In this document: piece after piece, positions 1 to 7,269 of the stretch | How the letters are laid out: each line of letters starts with the position of its first letter | How positions within the stretch are numbered: the first letter of the stretch is position 1 | Assembly (NCBI GenBank): GCA_965222525.1 | Contig: OZ244955.1 | Coordinates: 1,984,001 to 2,048,000 of the forward strand | DNA: 64,000 nucleotides | Reading direction: 5' to 3' | From: CBDCUF01 sp965222525 | Lineage (GTDB): Bacteria > Pseudomonadota > Alphaproteobacteria > Rickettsiales > UBA8987 | Program-made: the position numbers and the translations under genes | The notes under the pieces: generated by a model | Seen by the model: the letters and a program-made list of their open reading frames with translations, nothing else | What the model was told of the DNA's origin: nothing | Database searches by the model: none

Positions 1-192
1 TTCAGCCTGGTTATTTATGATAGATTGGGCGAGTTTTTCACCATAATCAGGGTAGTCGACAGATTCATTACCGTTGGTGCCTAGGTCGATTACGGAAATT
101 CCCATAGCTTCCAGTTCAGCCTTGACAGCATCCTTTAACTCACATCCGGCATGGTCGGAGGCTATTGCAATGGTTTTGGTGATTGTGGTCAT
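1..192 (-). CDS. rpiB: Ribose-5-phosphate isomerase B, partial (3' end outside window)
   Basis: The minus strand from the ATG at 192 reads MTTITKTIAIASDHAGCELK and continues with a VIDLGT segment and a DYPDYGEKLA segment. The SDHAG and DYPDY motifs are typical of the RpiB/LacAB sugar-phosphate isomerase family, which interconverts ribose-5-phosphate and ribulose-5-phosphate in the cytosolic pentose phosphate pathway. Only the first 64 residues lie in the window; RpiB is usually about 145 residues. Family assignment rests on these N-terminal motifs. No catalytic Cys region can be checked because it lies beyond the edge. Confidence 0.9.
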   Translation of the reverse strand, partial: MTTITKTIAIASDHAGCELKDAVKAELEAMGISVIDLGTNGNESVDYPDYGEKLAQSIINNQAE

Positions 193-197
193 TTGTT

Positions 198-228
198 ACT
201 GATAACTGAGTACTGACAACTGATAACT
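198..228. repeat. Heptamer array ACTGANN (array A)
   Basis: Four and a half imperfect units of a 7-nt repeat: ACTGATA, ACTGAGT, ACTGACA, ACTGATA, ACT. The array sits 6 nt upstream of the rpiB start. An almost identical array overlaps the argH stop near 40365. No coding potential or promoter is evident in it. Confidence 0.75.
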
Positions 229-277
229 CCTATCCCCCCACCAATCGCCTGCGTCCCTACGGGACTTGTCTCTTGTA

Positions 278-333
278 CTCCCCCACAAGGGGGGAGTGGT
301 GGGCACGTAAATACTTCAGGTTAAAACACTATA
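278..333. repeat. Dispersed repeat with CCCCC/GGGGG palindrome
   Basis: A 56-bp stretch starting with a palindromic CTCCCCC-acaa-GGGGGGAG and continuing into an A/T-rich tail (taaatacttcaggttaaaac) recurs at 7212-7267 with few differences. A shortened tail also follows the palindromic element ending near 24114. It lies in the rpiB to pseudopilin gap. It resembles a non-coding dispersed element rather than a gene. Confidence 0.65.
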
Positions 334-360
334 GCACACAGCACTAAGCACTCAACACTA
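333..360. repeat. Heptamer array AGCACNN (array B)
   Basis: Units AGCACAC, AGCACTA, AGCACTC, AACACTA in direct succession with a strict 7-nt period, ending next to the stop codon of the neighbouring pseudopilin gene (stop complement begins at 362). A related degenerate array in the opposite orientation lies upstream of hisI near 42060. Confidence 0.7.
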
Positions 361-361
361 T

Positions 362-1315
362 TCAATTTTTCAGCTGCCATTTTGTCCAGTACATCAGAAT
401 ATCATCAAAATACTGATCGCCAAGTGCCAGTGTGCCCGTAGGAGAGGCAGGCTGTTCACGTAGCGGCATGGAACGATATGTAGCATCATAAGTCGGGTTT
501 GTCGTGGTATTTTGATGCGAATTGTCATCTTCCATATGACGGCGGTCTTCCGCACGATTATCATCCTCCTGCGCCGCACCCTTGACTTTCCACGCACCAT
601 GCCCGTTCTTGCCATGGCTTATTATAAGCACGGCGACTCTTACAGGAATACAGTCTCCAGCGTTACTAACCTCAATACCATCACAACCAAGTATCTGATT
701 AGCAGCTCCTTCAGCAGCGGTAGCAAGACGGGTGGAGAGGTGGTTATCATCTTCATCCAGTATCTCAATATCCCCTGTTGGGACATTGCCGTTCATGAAA
801 CCTTCTTCCTCGAACCCTGGATCACCTTCGTTATCTACATCATCATCCCCGCTATCTGTAGATGGGCCGGGAAAAGTCAGATCTTCATCAACCACATAAG
901 TGATACGGCGGTTCCAGCCATCCAGCATATATATCGGGTCAAGCCCGAGAGTACCGACCGGCACAACTCCCGCAACCACATCACCAACGCTTACTGTTTC
1001 ATTTGCTGCCGTACATCCGCCGGGAGGAGTTCCCGTACCGGTTCCCACACCAAAATTTGCTGCATTCCAGGCAATAGTACCGTCTGCCGGACAGGGAAGC
1101 TGGTCTTTTGCTTCTGCATATTGCTTCAGCGTAGTCATTATGGTGTTCATCCGCTCTGTAGTAGTATCGCTTTTCTCGGTTTCAATCATACTGGCGGCAA
1201 TCGACAACCCGCCACCCAGCACCAGCGCCAGTATAGTCAGCACTATCGCCATCTCGATAATCGTGAAACCACGGTTTCCGGAGGAAGCCAGTTGTATTTG
1301 TTTATTTTCCATCAT
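362..1315 (-). CDS. Type IV pilin/pseudopilin-like protein (third of three in tandem)
   Basis: About 317 residues from the ATG at 1315, which overlaps the upstream gene's TGA as ATGA; this coupling decides the start over the upstream ATG at 1336. A prepilin peptidase site RG|FTIIEMAIVLTIL with the +5 Glu is followed by a hydrophobic helix. The body shares with its two upstream neighbours an LPCPADG segment, a DGW(N/G)(R/N) segment before a VVDEDLTF stretch, and a SHGKNGHGAWKVKG motif. It should be an inner-membrane protein processed by a prepilin peptidase and belong to a pilus or secretion pseudopilus. The globular domain is acidic and Asp/Asn rich. Which machinery it serves cannot be read here, since no assembly ATPase or secretin is nearby. 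Confidence 0.8.
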   Translation of the reverse strand: MMENKQIQLASSGNRGFTIIEMAIVLTILALVLGGGLSIAASMIETEKSDTTTERMNTIMTTLKQYAEAKDQLPCPADGTIAWNAANFGVGTGTGTPPGGCTAANETVSVGDVVAGVVPVGTLGLDPIYMLDGWNRRITYVVDEDLTFPGPSTDSGDDDVDNEGDPGFEEEGFMNGNVPTGDIEILDEDDNHLSTRLATAAEGAANQILGCDGIEVSNAGDCIPVRVAVLIISHGKNGHGAWKVKGAAQEDDNRAEDRRHMEDDNSHQNTTTNPTYDATYRSMPLREQPASPTGTLALGDQYFDDILMYWTKWQLKN

Positions 1316-2019
1316 TCCGTTCCGTCCAGTTGCCATATTGTCTTATACATAACAATATCATCAAGGTCGCCCAGATTGAGCCCTTGCACGAATGTATCAT
1401 CATCATCGTTATTTTCGGCTTCTTCCGTGGTTTCTCCGGTATCGGACAGTTTCGCAGTACCACCACGGCCGCCCCAGGTACCAAGCCCGTTTGAGCCGCC
1501 ACTCACCAGCACTACCGCCGCTTCATTGGAATATTGCGTTCCGGCATAATTATTGACTATCAGCCTGCCACCGCTGGAATATGAGGCTCCATCAATTGTC
1601 TGTACATCCACTGAATAATAAAATCGACGGTTCCAGCCGTCGAGGATAAATGTCGGGGGGATATTAAGCGTATATACCGGCACCGCACCAACTGCTACAT
1701 TGCCCGTAGTGGTAACATTGCTTGAATCACAGCTTGGTGTAACCGATGTACTGCCTATCCCGAAATCTGTTGCGCTAAAAAGTGCCTGCGGATTTGCGGG
1801 ACAGGGGATATGTGCATTCCCAAGCACGGTCTGGTTATCAACATAATTATCAATCGCTCGCATGATGAATTCCATACGGGCACGGGTATCCTTGTTACGC
1901 GCTATCTCCGCATTCTCGGTACTAATTGCAAGTCCAGCACCAATGATAACGCCGACTATGGTCAGTACCACTGATAATTCTATCAGCGAAAAACCGGCTA
2001 TTTTTTGTGTTTTTGCCAT
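1312..2019 (-). CDS. Type IV pilin/pseudopilin-like protein (second of three)
   Basis: 235 residues. The N-terminus carries a class III signal, IAG|FSLIELSVVLTIVGVIIGAG, with the +5 Glu needed for prepilin processing and a long hydrophobic helix. The globular part repeats the family plan of its neighbours: an IPCPANPQ segment, an FGIG segment, LDGWNRRFYYSVD, then a GSNGLGTWGGRGG version of the GKNGHGAW motif. It ends in DDIVMYKTIWQL, matching the DDI..Y.TKWQL ends of the other two. The three genes are clearly paralogues from tandem duplication. Its TGA overlaps the next gene's ATG, so the two are probably translated together. Confidence 0.8.
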   Translation of the reverse strand: MAKTQKIAGFSLIELSVVLTIVGVIIGAGLAISTENAEIARNKDTRARMEFIMRAIDNYVDNQTVLGNAHIPCPANPQALFSATDFGIGSTSVTPSCDSSNVTTTGNVAVGAVPVYTLNIPPTFILDGWNRRFYYSVDVQTIDGASYSSGGRLIVNNYAGTQYSNEAAVVLVSGGSNGLGTWGGRGGTAKLSDTGETTEEAENNDDDDTFVQGLNLGDLDDIVMYKTIWQLDGTE

Positions 2020-2027
2020 ATTGCTAA

Positions 2028-2055
2028 AACCTGCAACCTAAAACCTGTAACCTCT
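2028..2055. repeat. Heptamer array AACCTNN (array C)
   Basis: Units AACCTGC, AACCTAA, AACCTGT, AACCTCT fill most of the 37-nt gap between two pseudopilin genes. The same unit in the opposite orientation (AGGTTNN) occurs at 3844-3874 beside miaA. Because it sits inside an apparent operon it would be transcribed. Confidence 0.7.
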
Positions 2056-2056
2056 A

Positions 2057-2818
2057 CTACTGCCCCAACTGCCATTTTGTCCGATACCATATAATATCGT
2101 CAAAGCTGCTTGTCGGGTATATTTGTACAAATTCCTCATCATAAGTGTTACTTATATGGCTGTTTTTACCTTCATCGGTAGTATCAGCAACTCCGGCATC
2201 ACGGCGGTTTGCACCGCCCTTGCCGCGCCATGCGCCATGCCCGTTTTTTCCGTGGCTGATAACCAGCACCGCCACATCGCTTGCAATAGTGGTACCCGCT
2301 CCGTTTTCTACTTCAATTTCGCCCGGAGTCGAATCGTCTGTATATCCTACAGTTGGTGGATCATCGCGATCAACAAAGGTTAAATCCTCATCCACAACAT
2401 AAGTGAATTTGTTACCCCAGCCATCCTCGGCGACCACCGCTGCCAGCCCCAATGTTACAAATGGTACCGTACCTGAAACCACGTTATTGGTTGCTACGTC
2501 GAAATTTTCCTCAAGACAATCACCGCCGTCGGTGTCTGTACCATCACCCACACCAAAAGTTGCGGCCGATGAATCATCGGAGCCGTCTGCGGGACAGGGA
2601 AGATGGTTATATTCGCGGACATACTGGTCGAGGGCAGCCATTATAAACAGTATACGCTCATTTGTGGCCTGAATTTTCTGAGCTTCTATCCTGCTGGAAC
2701 CAACACTCACCGCCATTGTCAGCAATATCGCAGCAATAACCATCACCACCGACAATTCCAGCAGCGAAAAACCGTTATAACTACCTGATTTACCAAAAGA
2801 TTTGTTAAAATGCCCCAT
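2057..2818 (-). CDS. Type IV pilin/pseudopilin-like protein (first of three)
   Basis: 253 residues, promoter-proximal gene of the three. The class III leader is NG|FSLLELSVVMVIAAILL, with the +5 Glu and a hydrophobic helix predicted to anchor it in the inner membrane until assembly. It carries LPCPADGSDD, GVGDGTDTDGGDC, EDGWGNKFTYVVDEDLTF and SHGKNGHGAWRGKGG, the common signature of the trio. The DGWGN segment resembles the Ca-site region of GspG-type major pseudopilins, but the protein is longer than GspG (about 140 residues). Upstream 2819-2941 is an A/T-rich gap that could hold the promoter for the run of three. Confidence 0.8.
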   Translation of the reverse strand: MGHFNKSFGKSGSYNGFSLLELSVVMVIAAILLTMAVSVGSSRIEAQKIQATNERILFIMAALDQYVREYNHLPCPADGSDDSSAATFGVGDGTDTDGGDCLEENFDVATNNVVSGTVPFVTLGLAAVVAEDGWGNKFTYVVDEDLTFVDRDDPPTVGYTDDSTPGEIEVENGAGTTIASDVAVLVISHGKNGHGAWRGKGGANRRDAGVADTTDEGKNSHISNTYDEEFVQIYPTSSFDDIIWYRTKWQLGQ

Positions 2819-2941
2819 AACAGATTATATCACAATCTGCCTATGTTTGACAATTAATCAAGTGATAAAATTTGTTTTTGTTGAGCTGATCGTTGTTAAA
2901 GACAAATGTGGTATAAAAATATAACAGTGTTAGTCAATTGA

Positions 2942-3835
2942 TTATCTCTGGAATGTTTTTAGATCCGGCAATTGGCTGCGCCACCAGGTGAACTGGCGCT
3001 TTACATAATGGCGGGTGTTGCGTTTTGCTCGTTCTACCGCATCCTCCATCCGCATATTCCCATGCAGACAGGCCAGCAATTCCGGCACTCCATGCGCCCG
3101 CATTGCGGGTAAATCAAGGCTGAGCTGCATTTTATCCAGCACCCTGATTTCATCCGGAACACCATTCTTTACCATATCATCAAACCGCTCATTCACCCGC
3201 TGATATAGCTCCTCACGTGGTAGATTCAAAAAATATCCATCAAAATATTCCGGTGGATAAAAAGTTTTATTGGGCGCTTCCTGCCATTCTGCCAGTGACT
3301 TTCCGGTCTGCTCGATAACCTCCCATGCACGCAATATACGCTGGCTGTCTTCCGGCTTGAGGCGCATCCCCATCACAGGGTCGCGCTCGGCCAGCATATT
3401 ATAAAACGCAATATTACCCAGCTTCTCCAGCATTTCTCGTGATTTATCCCGTATTTCCGGCAGGATATCAGGGATGTCGGCAATACCATGCATCAGGCAT
3501 TTTATATAAAGGCCGGTACCGCCGACCAGAATAGGCGTTATATTGCGGGAAAGAGCAAGGTCTATCTCCTGCTTTGCCGCATCCAGCCAGCGTGCAACTG
3601 AGCAATGTTCTGAAGCAGATATATAGCCGTAGAGGCGGTGGGGCTGGCGGAGTTTATCCTCGGCAGTGGGCTGGGCGGTGATTATCGGAATCTCACGATA
3701 AACCTGCATCGAATCAGCGTTGATGATAACGCAAGGCTGTCTCTCATTTTCAGAGAGTTCCTGCGCCATACGCATGGCCAGAGCGGATTTACCGCTCGCC
3801 GTCGCCCCCGCTATTATGATAATACGCCCGCCCAT
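2942..3835 (-). CDS. miaA: tRNA dimethylallyltransferase MiaA
   Basis: 297 residues, usual for the family. It transfers a dimethylallyl group to N6 of A37 in tRNAs reading UNN codons. The P-loop GATASGKSALA is at residues 9-19; INADSMQVYREI supplies the substrate-binding Asp and the tRNA-contact region; VGGTGLYIKCLMHGI is the prenyl-diphosphate/tRNA motif; DSQRILRAWEV and RNTRHYVKRQFTWW near the C-terminus are family landmarks. It is transcribed away from serB, an arrangement seen in other alphaproteobacteria. The start lacks a convincing Shine-Dalgarno, and an AGGTTNN heptamer array lies just upstream. Confidence 0.96.
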   Translation of the reverse strand: MGGRIIIIAGATASGKSALAMRMAQELSENERQPCVIINADSMQVYREIPIITAQPTAEDKLRQPHRLYGYISASEHCSVARWLDAAKQEIDLALSRNITPILVGGTGLYIKCLMHGIADIPDILPEIRDKSREMLEKLGNIAFYNMLAERDPVMGMRLKPEDSQRILRAWEVIEQTGKSLAEWQEAPNKTFYPPEYFDGYFLNLPREELYQRVNERFDDMVKNGVPDEIRVLDKMQLSLDLPAMRAHGVPELLACLHGNMRMEDAVERAKRNTRHYVKRQFTWWRSQLPDLKTFQR

Positions 3836-3843
3836 AAAGGAGC

Positions 3844-3874
3844 AGGTTACAGGTTATAGGTGACAGGTTAAAGG
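3844..3874. repeat. Heptamer array AGGTTNN (array D)
   Basis: Units AGGTTAC, AGGTTAT, AGGTGAC, AGGTTAA, then AGGG, lying between the miaA start and the end of the next minus-strand gene. It is the reverse complement family of the AACCTNN array at 2028-2055. Confidence 0.7.
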
Positions 3875-3889
3875 GTTTATTGGTGGAGG

Positions 3890-4309
3890 TTATTTTCCAC
3901 GCCCTTTGGCAAGATTTTCCTGAAGTTGTTCTGCAAAATCGTCAATTTTCTCAATAACCTTGCCAAAACTTCTTATGCCTTTTTCAATACTGTCATTGTT
4001 AGGCGGAGTTTCACTGTTTTCTAGCGTTTGAATCTGCGCAATAGCAGAGGCATACAACTCAGCAAACATGGAGGCCATAATCTGCTCTTTATGCTTCATA
4101 ATATCAACAGGAGTAGGGTCTTGTATGTAATCTCCTGTGGCTGCATTTCTGATTAATCCGAGATATCCTCCAATATCGAGATCATTTGTCAATTCAGGCG
4201 TAGTTGTTTCTTTCCACTCATCAATAGCCTTTACTAATTCTGTAGCAACTTGGTTATCTTTTGCGTGTTTTTCTACAAAACTACCTTTCTTTTTGGTTGT
4301 TTTTTCCAT
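3890..4309 (-). CDS. Hypothetical protein, 139 aa
   Basis: I do not recognise this family. The protein is hydrophilic and mostly helical in appearance, with a basic start (MEKTTKKKGSF), a central acidic stretch (TPELTNDLDIGGYLGLIRNA), and a C-terminus IDDFAEQLQENLAKGRGK. There is no signal peptide or membrane segment. A good Shine-Dalgarno (AGGAGG, 4310-4318 region) precedes the ATG at 4309, which supports it as a real gene. It is on the same strand as miaA, about 55 nt upstream, and divergent from serB. Confidence 0.65.
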   Translation of the reverse strand: MEKTTKKKGSFVEKHAKDNQVATELVKAIDEWKETTTPELTNDLDIGGYLGLIRNAATGDYIQDPTPVDIMKHKEQIMASMFAELYASAIAQIQTLENSETPPNNDSIEKGIRSFGKVIEKIDDFAEQLQENLAKGRGK

Positions 4310-4439
4310 ATCATCCTCCTTTATGTTGTATGAAAATTATACAGAAGCTACCCTTTAGCCTCTTATAAACCTTACCATAACAGAGAAATGTTACAGCTAT
4401 ATTACAGTAAAACAAGTTTTTTCATATTTTTTCAAAAAA

Positions 4440-5342
4440 ATGCAGAATGTTATAACAATAATCGGTAATCATGAGGCTGGGTCTCCGTTTAACGAGATGG
4501 AGATGAATAGCGTTGTCGATGCGTTGCAATATAATGGCGGGATTGTCACTGATGTCAAATGGCTGGCGGAGGATACAGCCTGCGATATATATTGCGAGGT
4601 TCTGCAGGCGGAGGAGGTGCGTGAGTTGCTTGCCCATCTGCTGGCCGAGGTAGCGTTCGATTTTATAGTACAGCCGCCCTATAACCGCCGGAAAAAGCTG
4701 CTCATCAGCGATATGGATTCAACGATTATCGAACAGGAATGTATTGATGAACTGGCGGATTTTGTAGGGCTGAAGGAGCAGGTAGCGGAGATTACCACCC
4801 GTGCAATGAATGGTGAGCTGGATTTTAAATCCGCCCTGCGTGAGCGGGTAGCTTTGCTTGGGGGGCTGGCTGAAAGCAAGCTGGAGGAAGCGTTTGAGCA
4901 GAAAATCACAATAACTCCAGGAGCGCAAGAGCTGGTAGCAACCATGAAAGCTAACGGGGCACGGACAATACTGGTTTCCGGCGGTTTTGCCTTTTTTACA
5001 CAGCGGGTAAAGGAGGCCACAGGGTTTGATTTCGAGGAGGCCAATATACTGGAGATTAAGGACAACGCCCTGACCGGCAAGGTACAGGAGCCGATTCTGG
5101 ATAAACAGGCCAAGCTGAATTCACTACTGTTTCATGCGGAGGAGGTTGGTATTCGTACAGATGATGTGCTGGCGGTGGGGGATGGGGCAAATGACCTGCC
5201 GATGCTACAGGCTGCCGGACTCGGGGTGGCATATCACGCAAAACCGGCGGTACAACAGCAAACCATCGCCCGGATAAACCACACCAGCCTTAAATCATTA
5301 CTATATATACAAGGCTATAACGAAGGGGAGATTGCTGTTTAG
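4440..5342 (+). CDS. serB: Phosphoserine phosphatase SerB
   Basis: 300 residues. It is a HAD-superfamily enzyme making L-serine from phosphoserine. HAD motif I is SDMDSTIIEQECIDELADF (about residues 83-101) with the nucleophile Asp of DMDST; motif II is ILVSGGFAFF; motif III/IV are the conserved Lys near LDKQAKLN and VGDGANDLPML. The N-terminal ~75 residues are the variable regulatory-like region found in many SerB proteins. No Shine-Dalgarno precedes the ATG, only a T/A run, so a leaderless or weakly initiated message is possible. rsmA follows after 2 nt. Confidence 0.96.
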   Translation: MQNVITIIGNHEAGSPFNEMEMNSVVDALQYNGGIVTDVKWLAEDTACDIYCEVLQAEEVRELLAHLLAEVAFDFIVQPPYNRRKKLLISDMDSTIIEQECIDELADFVGLKEQVAEITTRAMNGELDFKSALRERVALLGGLAESKLEEAFEQKITITPGAQELVATMKANGARTILVSGGFAFFTQRVKEATGFDFEEANILEIKDNALTGKVQEPILDKQAKLNSLLFHAEEVGIRTDDVLAVGDGANDLPMLQAAGLGVAYHAKPAVQQQTIARINHTSLKSLLYIQGYNEGEIAV

Positions 5343-5344
5343 TT

Positions 5345-6214
5345 ATGTCCTACCGCTTGTTAAGCTCCAGTAACAAAATATCCTCCCTTCCTTCTATTGG
5401 TGAGACTGTTCGTGCCTATGGACTGGTTGCGAAGCGCAATCTCGGGCAAAATTTTTTGTGTGATAGCAACCTGCTTGACCGTATTGCACGAACTGCGGGG
5501 AGTCTGAAGGGGAACACTGTAATTGAGGTTGGTCCCGGGCCTGGAGGGTTGACCCGTGCATTGCTTGCCAATGGTGCTGACAAGGTTGTGGCAATTGAGA
5601 AAGACAAGCGCTGTATTGAAGCTTTATCCGAGTTGCAATCGGCTGCAGGAGGGCGGTTGGAAGTAGTGGAAGCTGATGCTTTGAAAATAGATGAGGCTAA
5701 ATTTCTGCCCTCCCCCGCTCTGCAAAAAATAAAAATAGTTGCAAACCTGCCTTACAATATTGCTACAGAATTATTGTTTAAGTGGTTGGATAAATTACAT
5801 TTATTTGAATCGTTAACTTTAATGTTCCAGAAAGAAGTGGCGGAACGAATCACGGCGCAACCTAACAGTAAATCATATGGCCGATTGTCGGTAATGTCGC
5901 AGTGGCTATGCGTTTGCAGAAAAGAGTTTGATATAAAACCCGAAGCGTTCCTGCCCCCTCCTAAAGTTACTTCATCTGTTGTAACCCTTGCTCCACGCGA
6001 ACAACCGCTTGCTCCTGCCAAAAAGGAATTACTGGAAAAAATCTGTAAAACCACATTCGGGCAGCGGCGTAAAATGCTGAAATCCAGCCTGAAACAATTG
6101 ACGGATACTCCCGAAACCGCACTCAACCTCGCTTGTGTTGATCCGACCATGCGCCCCGAAAATCTTACTATAGAACAATTCTGTACCCTTGCGCGTGCGA
6201 TGGAATATTGGTAG
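5345..6214 (+). CDS. rsmA: 16S rRNA (adenine1518-N6/adenine1519-N6)-dimethyltransferase
   Basis: 289 residues, also known as KsgA. It dimethylates the two adjacent adenines in the 3'-terminal hairpin of 16S rRNA during small-subunit maturation. Landmarks are KRNLGQNFLCDSNLLDRIA, the SAM-binding VIEVGPGPGGLTRALL (motif I), VVAIEKDKRCIEAL, and the catalytic NLPYNIATELL (motif IV). The C-terminal part has the usual FLPPPKVTSSVV segment. The gene starts 2 nt after serB and has a GGGGAG Shine-Dalgarno inside the serB end, so the two are probably co-transcribed. Confidence 0.96.
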   Translation: MSYRLLSSSNKISSLPSIGETVRAYGLVAKRNLGQNFLCDSNLLDRIARTAGSLKGNTVIEVGPGPGGLTRALLANGADKVVAIEKDKRCIEALSELQSAAGGRLEVVEADALKIDEAKFLPSPALQKIKIVANLPYNIATELLFKWLDKLHLFESLTLMFQKEVAERITAQPNSKSYGRLSVMSQWLCVCRKEFDIKPEAFLPPPKVTSSVVTLAPREQPLAPAKKELLEKICKTTFGQRRKMLKSSLKQLTDTPETALNLACVDPTMRPENLTIEQFCTLARAMEYW

Positions 6215-6223
6215 TAAGTGTGT

Positions 6224-6372
6224 TGTCATCCCGAACTTGTTTCGGGATCCATTTCTACGATGACCTACCCTTAAGTGGTAGATAACCGAACAGTGTATTT
6301 TGATGAGCCTTGTTACGGCTGCCAGTCATAAGGATTTTGATAGATGGATCCTGAAACAAGTTCAGGATGACA
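6224..6372. repeat. 149-bp palindromic dispersed element (copy 1)
   Basis: The ends are near-perfect inverted repeats: TGTCATCCCGAACTTGTTTC at the left and its near complement ending GTTCAGGATGACA at the right. The middle carries the family's TTTTGAT.a....gTtac core. Copies 2 and 3 are at 9174-9321 and 12300-12448. No ORF inside. It could fold into one long hairpin when transcribed from rsmA. Confidence 0.85.
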
Positions 6373-6394
6373 AGAAGCAAAACGGCAAAGTGTA

Positions 6395-7009
6395 ATGTCC
6401 CAGAAGTCTTTTATAATCATCATCATTGCAATTGCATTACTGGCGGCGGTGAATATATATGTATATCTTGCAAAGCAGCCCGCTATTGCAACTCAGGCGC
6501 AGAAAACTCAGGTAAAATCGAGTGGTGAGGCGCTTATCGGCGGTGCGTTTACACTCACCAGCCATAAGGGCAAAACCACCACTGACAAGGATTTTCATGG
6601 CAAGTTGTTACTGGTTTATTTCGGTTTTTCCAACTGTCCGGCAATATGCCCGACTGACCTTAATAATCTAAGCCATGTACTGAACGAACTTGGTAGTGAT
6701 ACGGAAAAAATTGAGGCAATTTTCATCACTGTTGACCCGGAGCGTGATACTGTGGAGAGGTTGGTGGAATATATGGAAAGTTTTCACGAAAACATCATAG
6801 CACTGACCGGTTCACGTGAACAGATTGATACTGCAATGCAGACCTACCGTGTATTTGCCAGCAAGGTAGAGAATGAGGGAATGGAAGGCTATATGATGGA
6901 CCATTCGACCTTTACATATCTTATGGGAAAGGACGGAAAATACCTGACGCATTTTAGCCATAATACCGATGCGAAAGAGATTGTCGCAAAGATACGGGAA
7001 TATTTTTAA
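6395..7009 (+). CDS. SCO1/SenC family copper chaperone-like protein
   Basis: 204 residues with an N-terminal membrane anchor (SFIIIIIAIALLAAVNIYVYL) that puts the thioredoxin-like domain in the periplasm. The copper/thiol site is CPAICP (CxxxC) after VYFGFSNCPAICPTDL; ITVDPERDT follows, and the third ligand is the His of MMDHSTFTYL. SCO proteins deliver copper to the CuA centre of cytochrome c oxidase and also have thiol-disulfide roles. No cytochrome oxidase genes are nearby. The start lies 22 nt after the 149-bp palindromic element, so that element forms its upstream region. Confidence 0.93.
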   Translation: MSQKSFIIIIIAIALLAAVNIYVYLAKQPAIATQAQKTQVKSSGEALIGGAFTLTSHKGKTTTDKDFHGKLLLVYFGFSNCPAICPTDLNNLSHVLNELGSDTEKIEAIFITVDPERDTVERLVEYMESFHENIIALTGSREQIDTAMQTYRVFASKVENEGMEGYMMDHSTFTYLMGKDGKYLTHFSHNTDAKEIVAKIREYF

Positions 7010-7012
7010 CAC

Positions 7013-7267
7013 TGTCACCCCGGACGCATATTTTCTCTGAATCTCTGATTCAGCCAGAAAATAGCGTTCTCGGGGTTACCACTCCCCCTTCATGGGGGAG
7101 TAGCAGAGACAAGCCCCGAAGGGGCGCAGTCGATGCGTGGGGGTGTAGGGCTTATGTGGGGTATAACCACCCACTCACTTCCCCCCACGATTCGAGCTTC
7201 GCTCTCATCTGCTCCCCCACAAGGGGGGAGCGGTGGGTACATAAATATTTCAAGTTAAAACAGTATA
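7013..7267. repeat. Mosaic of intergenic repeats upstream of mutL
   Basis: The stretch starts with TGTCACCCCGGACGCATATT, matching the left end of the element at 23955-24114. It contains short palindromes (CTCCCCC-ttcat-GGGGGAG near 7082; GCCCCgaaGGGGC near 7114) and ends in the 56-bp repeat shared with 278-333 (here 7212-7267). The reading frame of mutL stays open backwards through it to an ATG at 7156, but the 38 residues it would add are repeat-encoded. Confidence 0.7.
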
Positions 7268-7269
7268 AA

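Noticed and set aside
512..1549. A 345-codon plus-strand ORF across the pseudopilin genes
   Set aside because: It is antisense to two genes with clear class III leaders and shared motifs; its own translation shows no domain and odd composition.
4679..5113. A 144-codon minus-strand ORF inside serB
   Set aside because: Antisense shadow of a well-supported HAD phosphatase; no start signal or domain.
7156..7269. ATG 7156 as the mutL start
   Set aside because: The added 38 residues come from a dispersed repeat and do not match MutL; GTG 7270 gives the canonical N-terminus.
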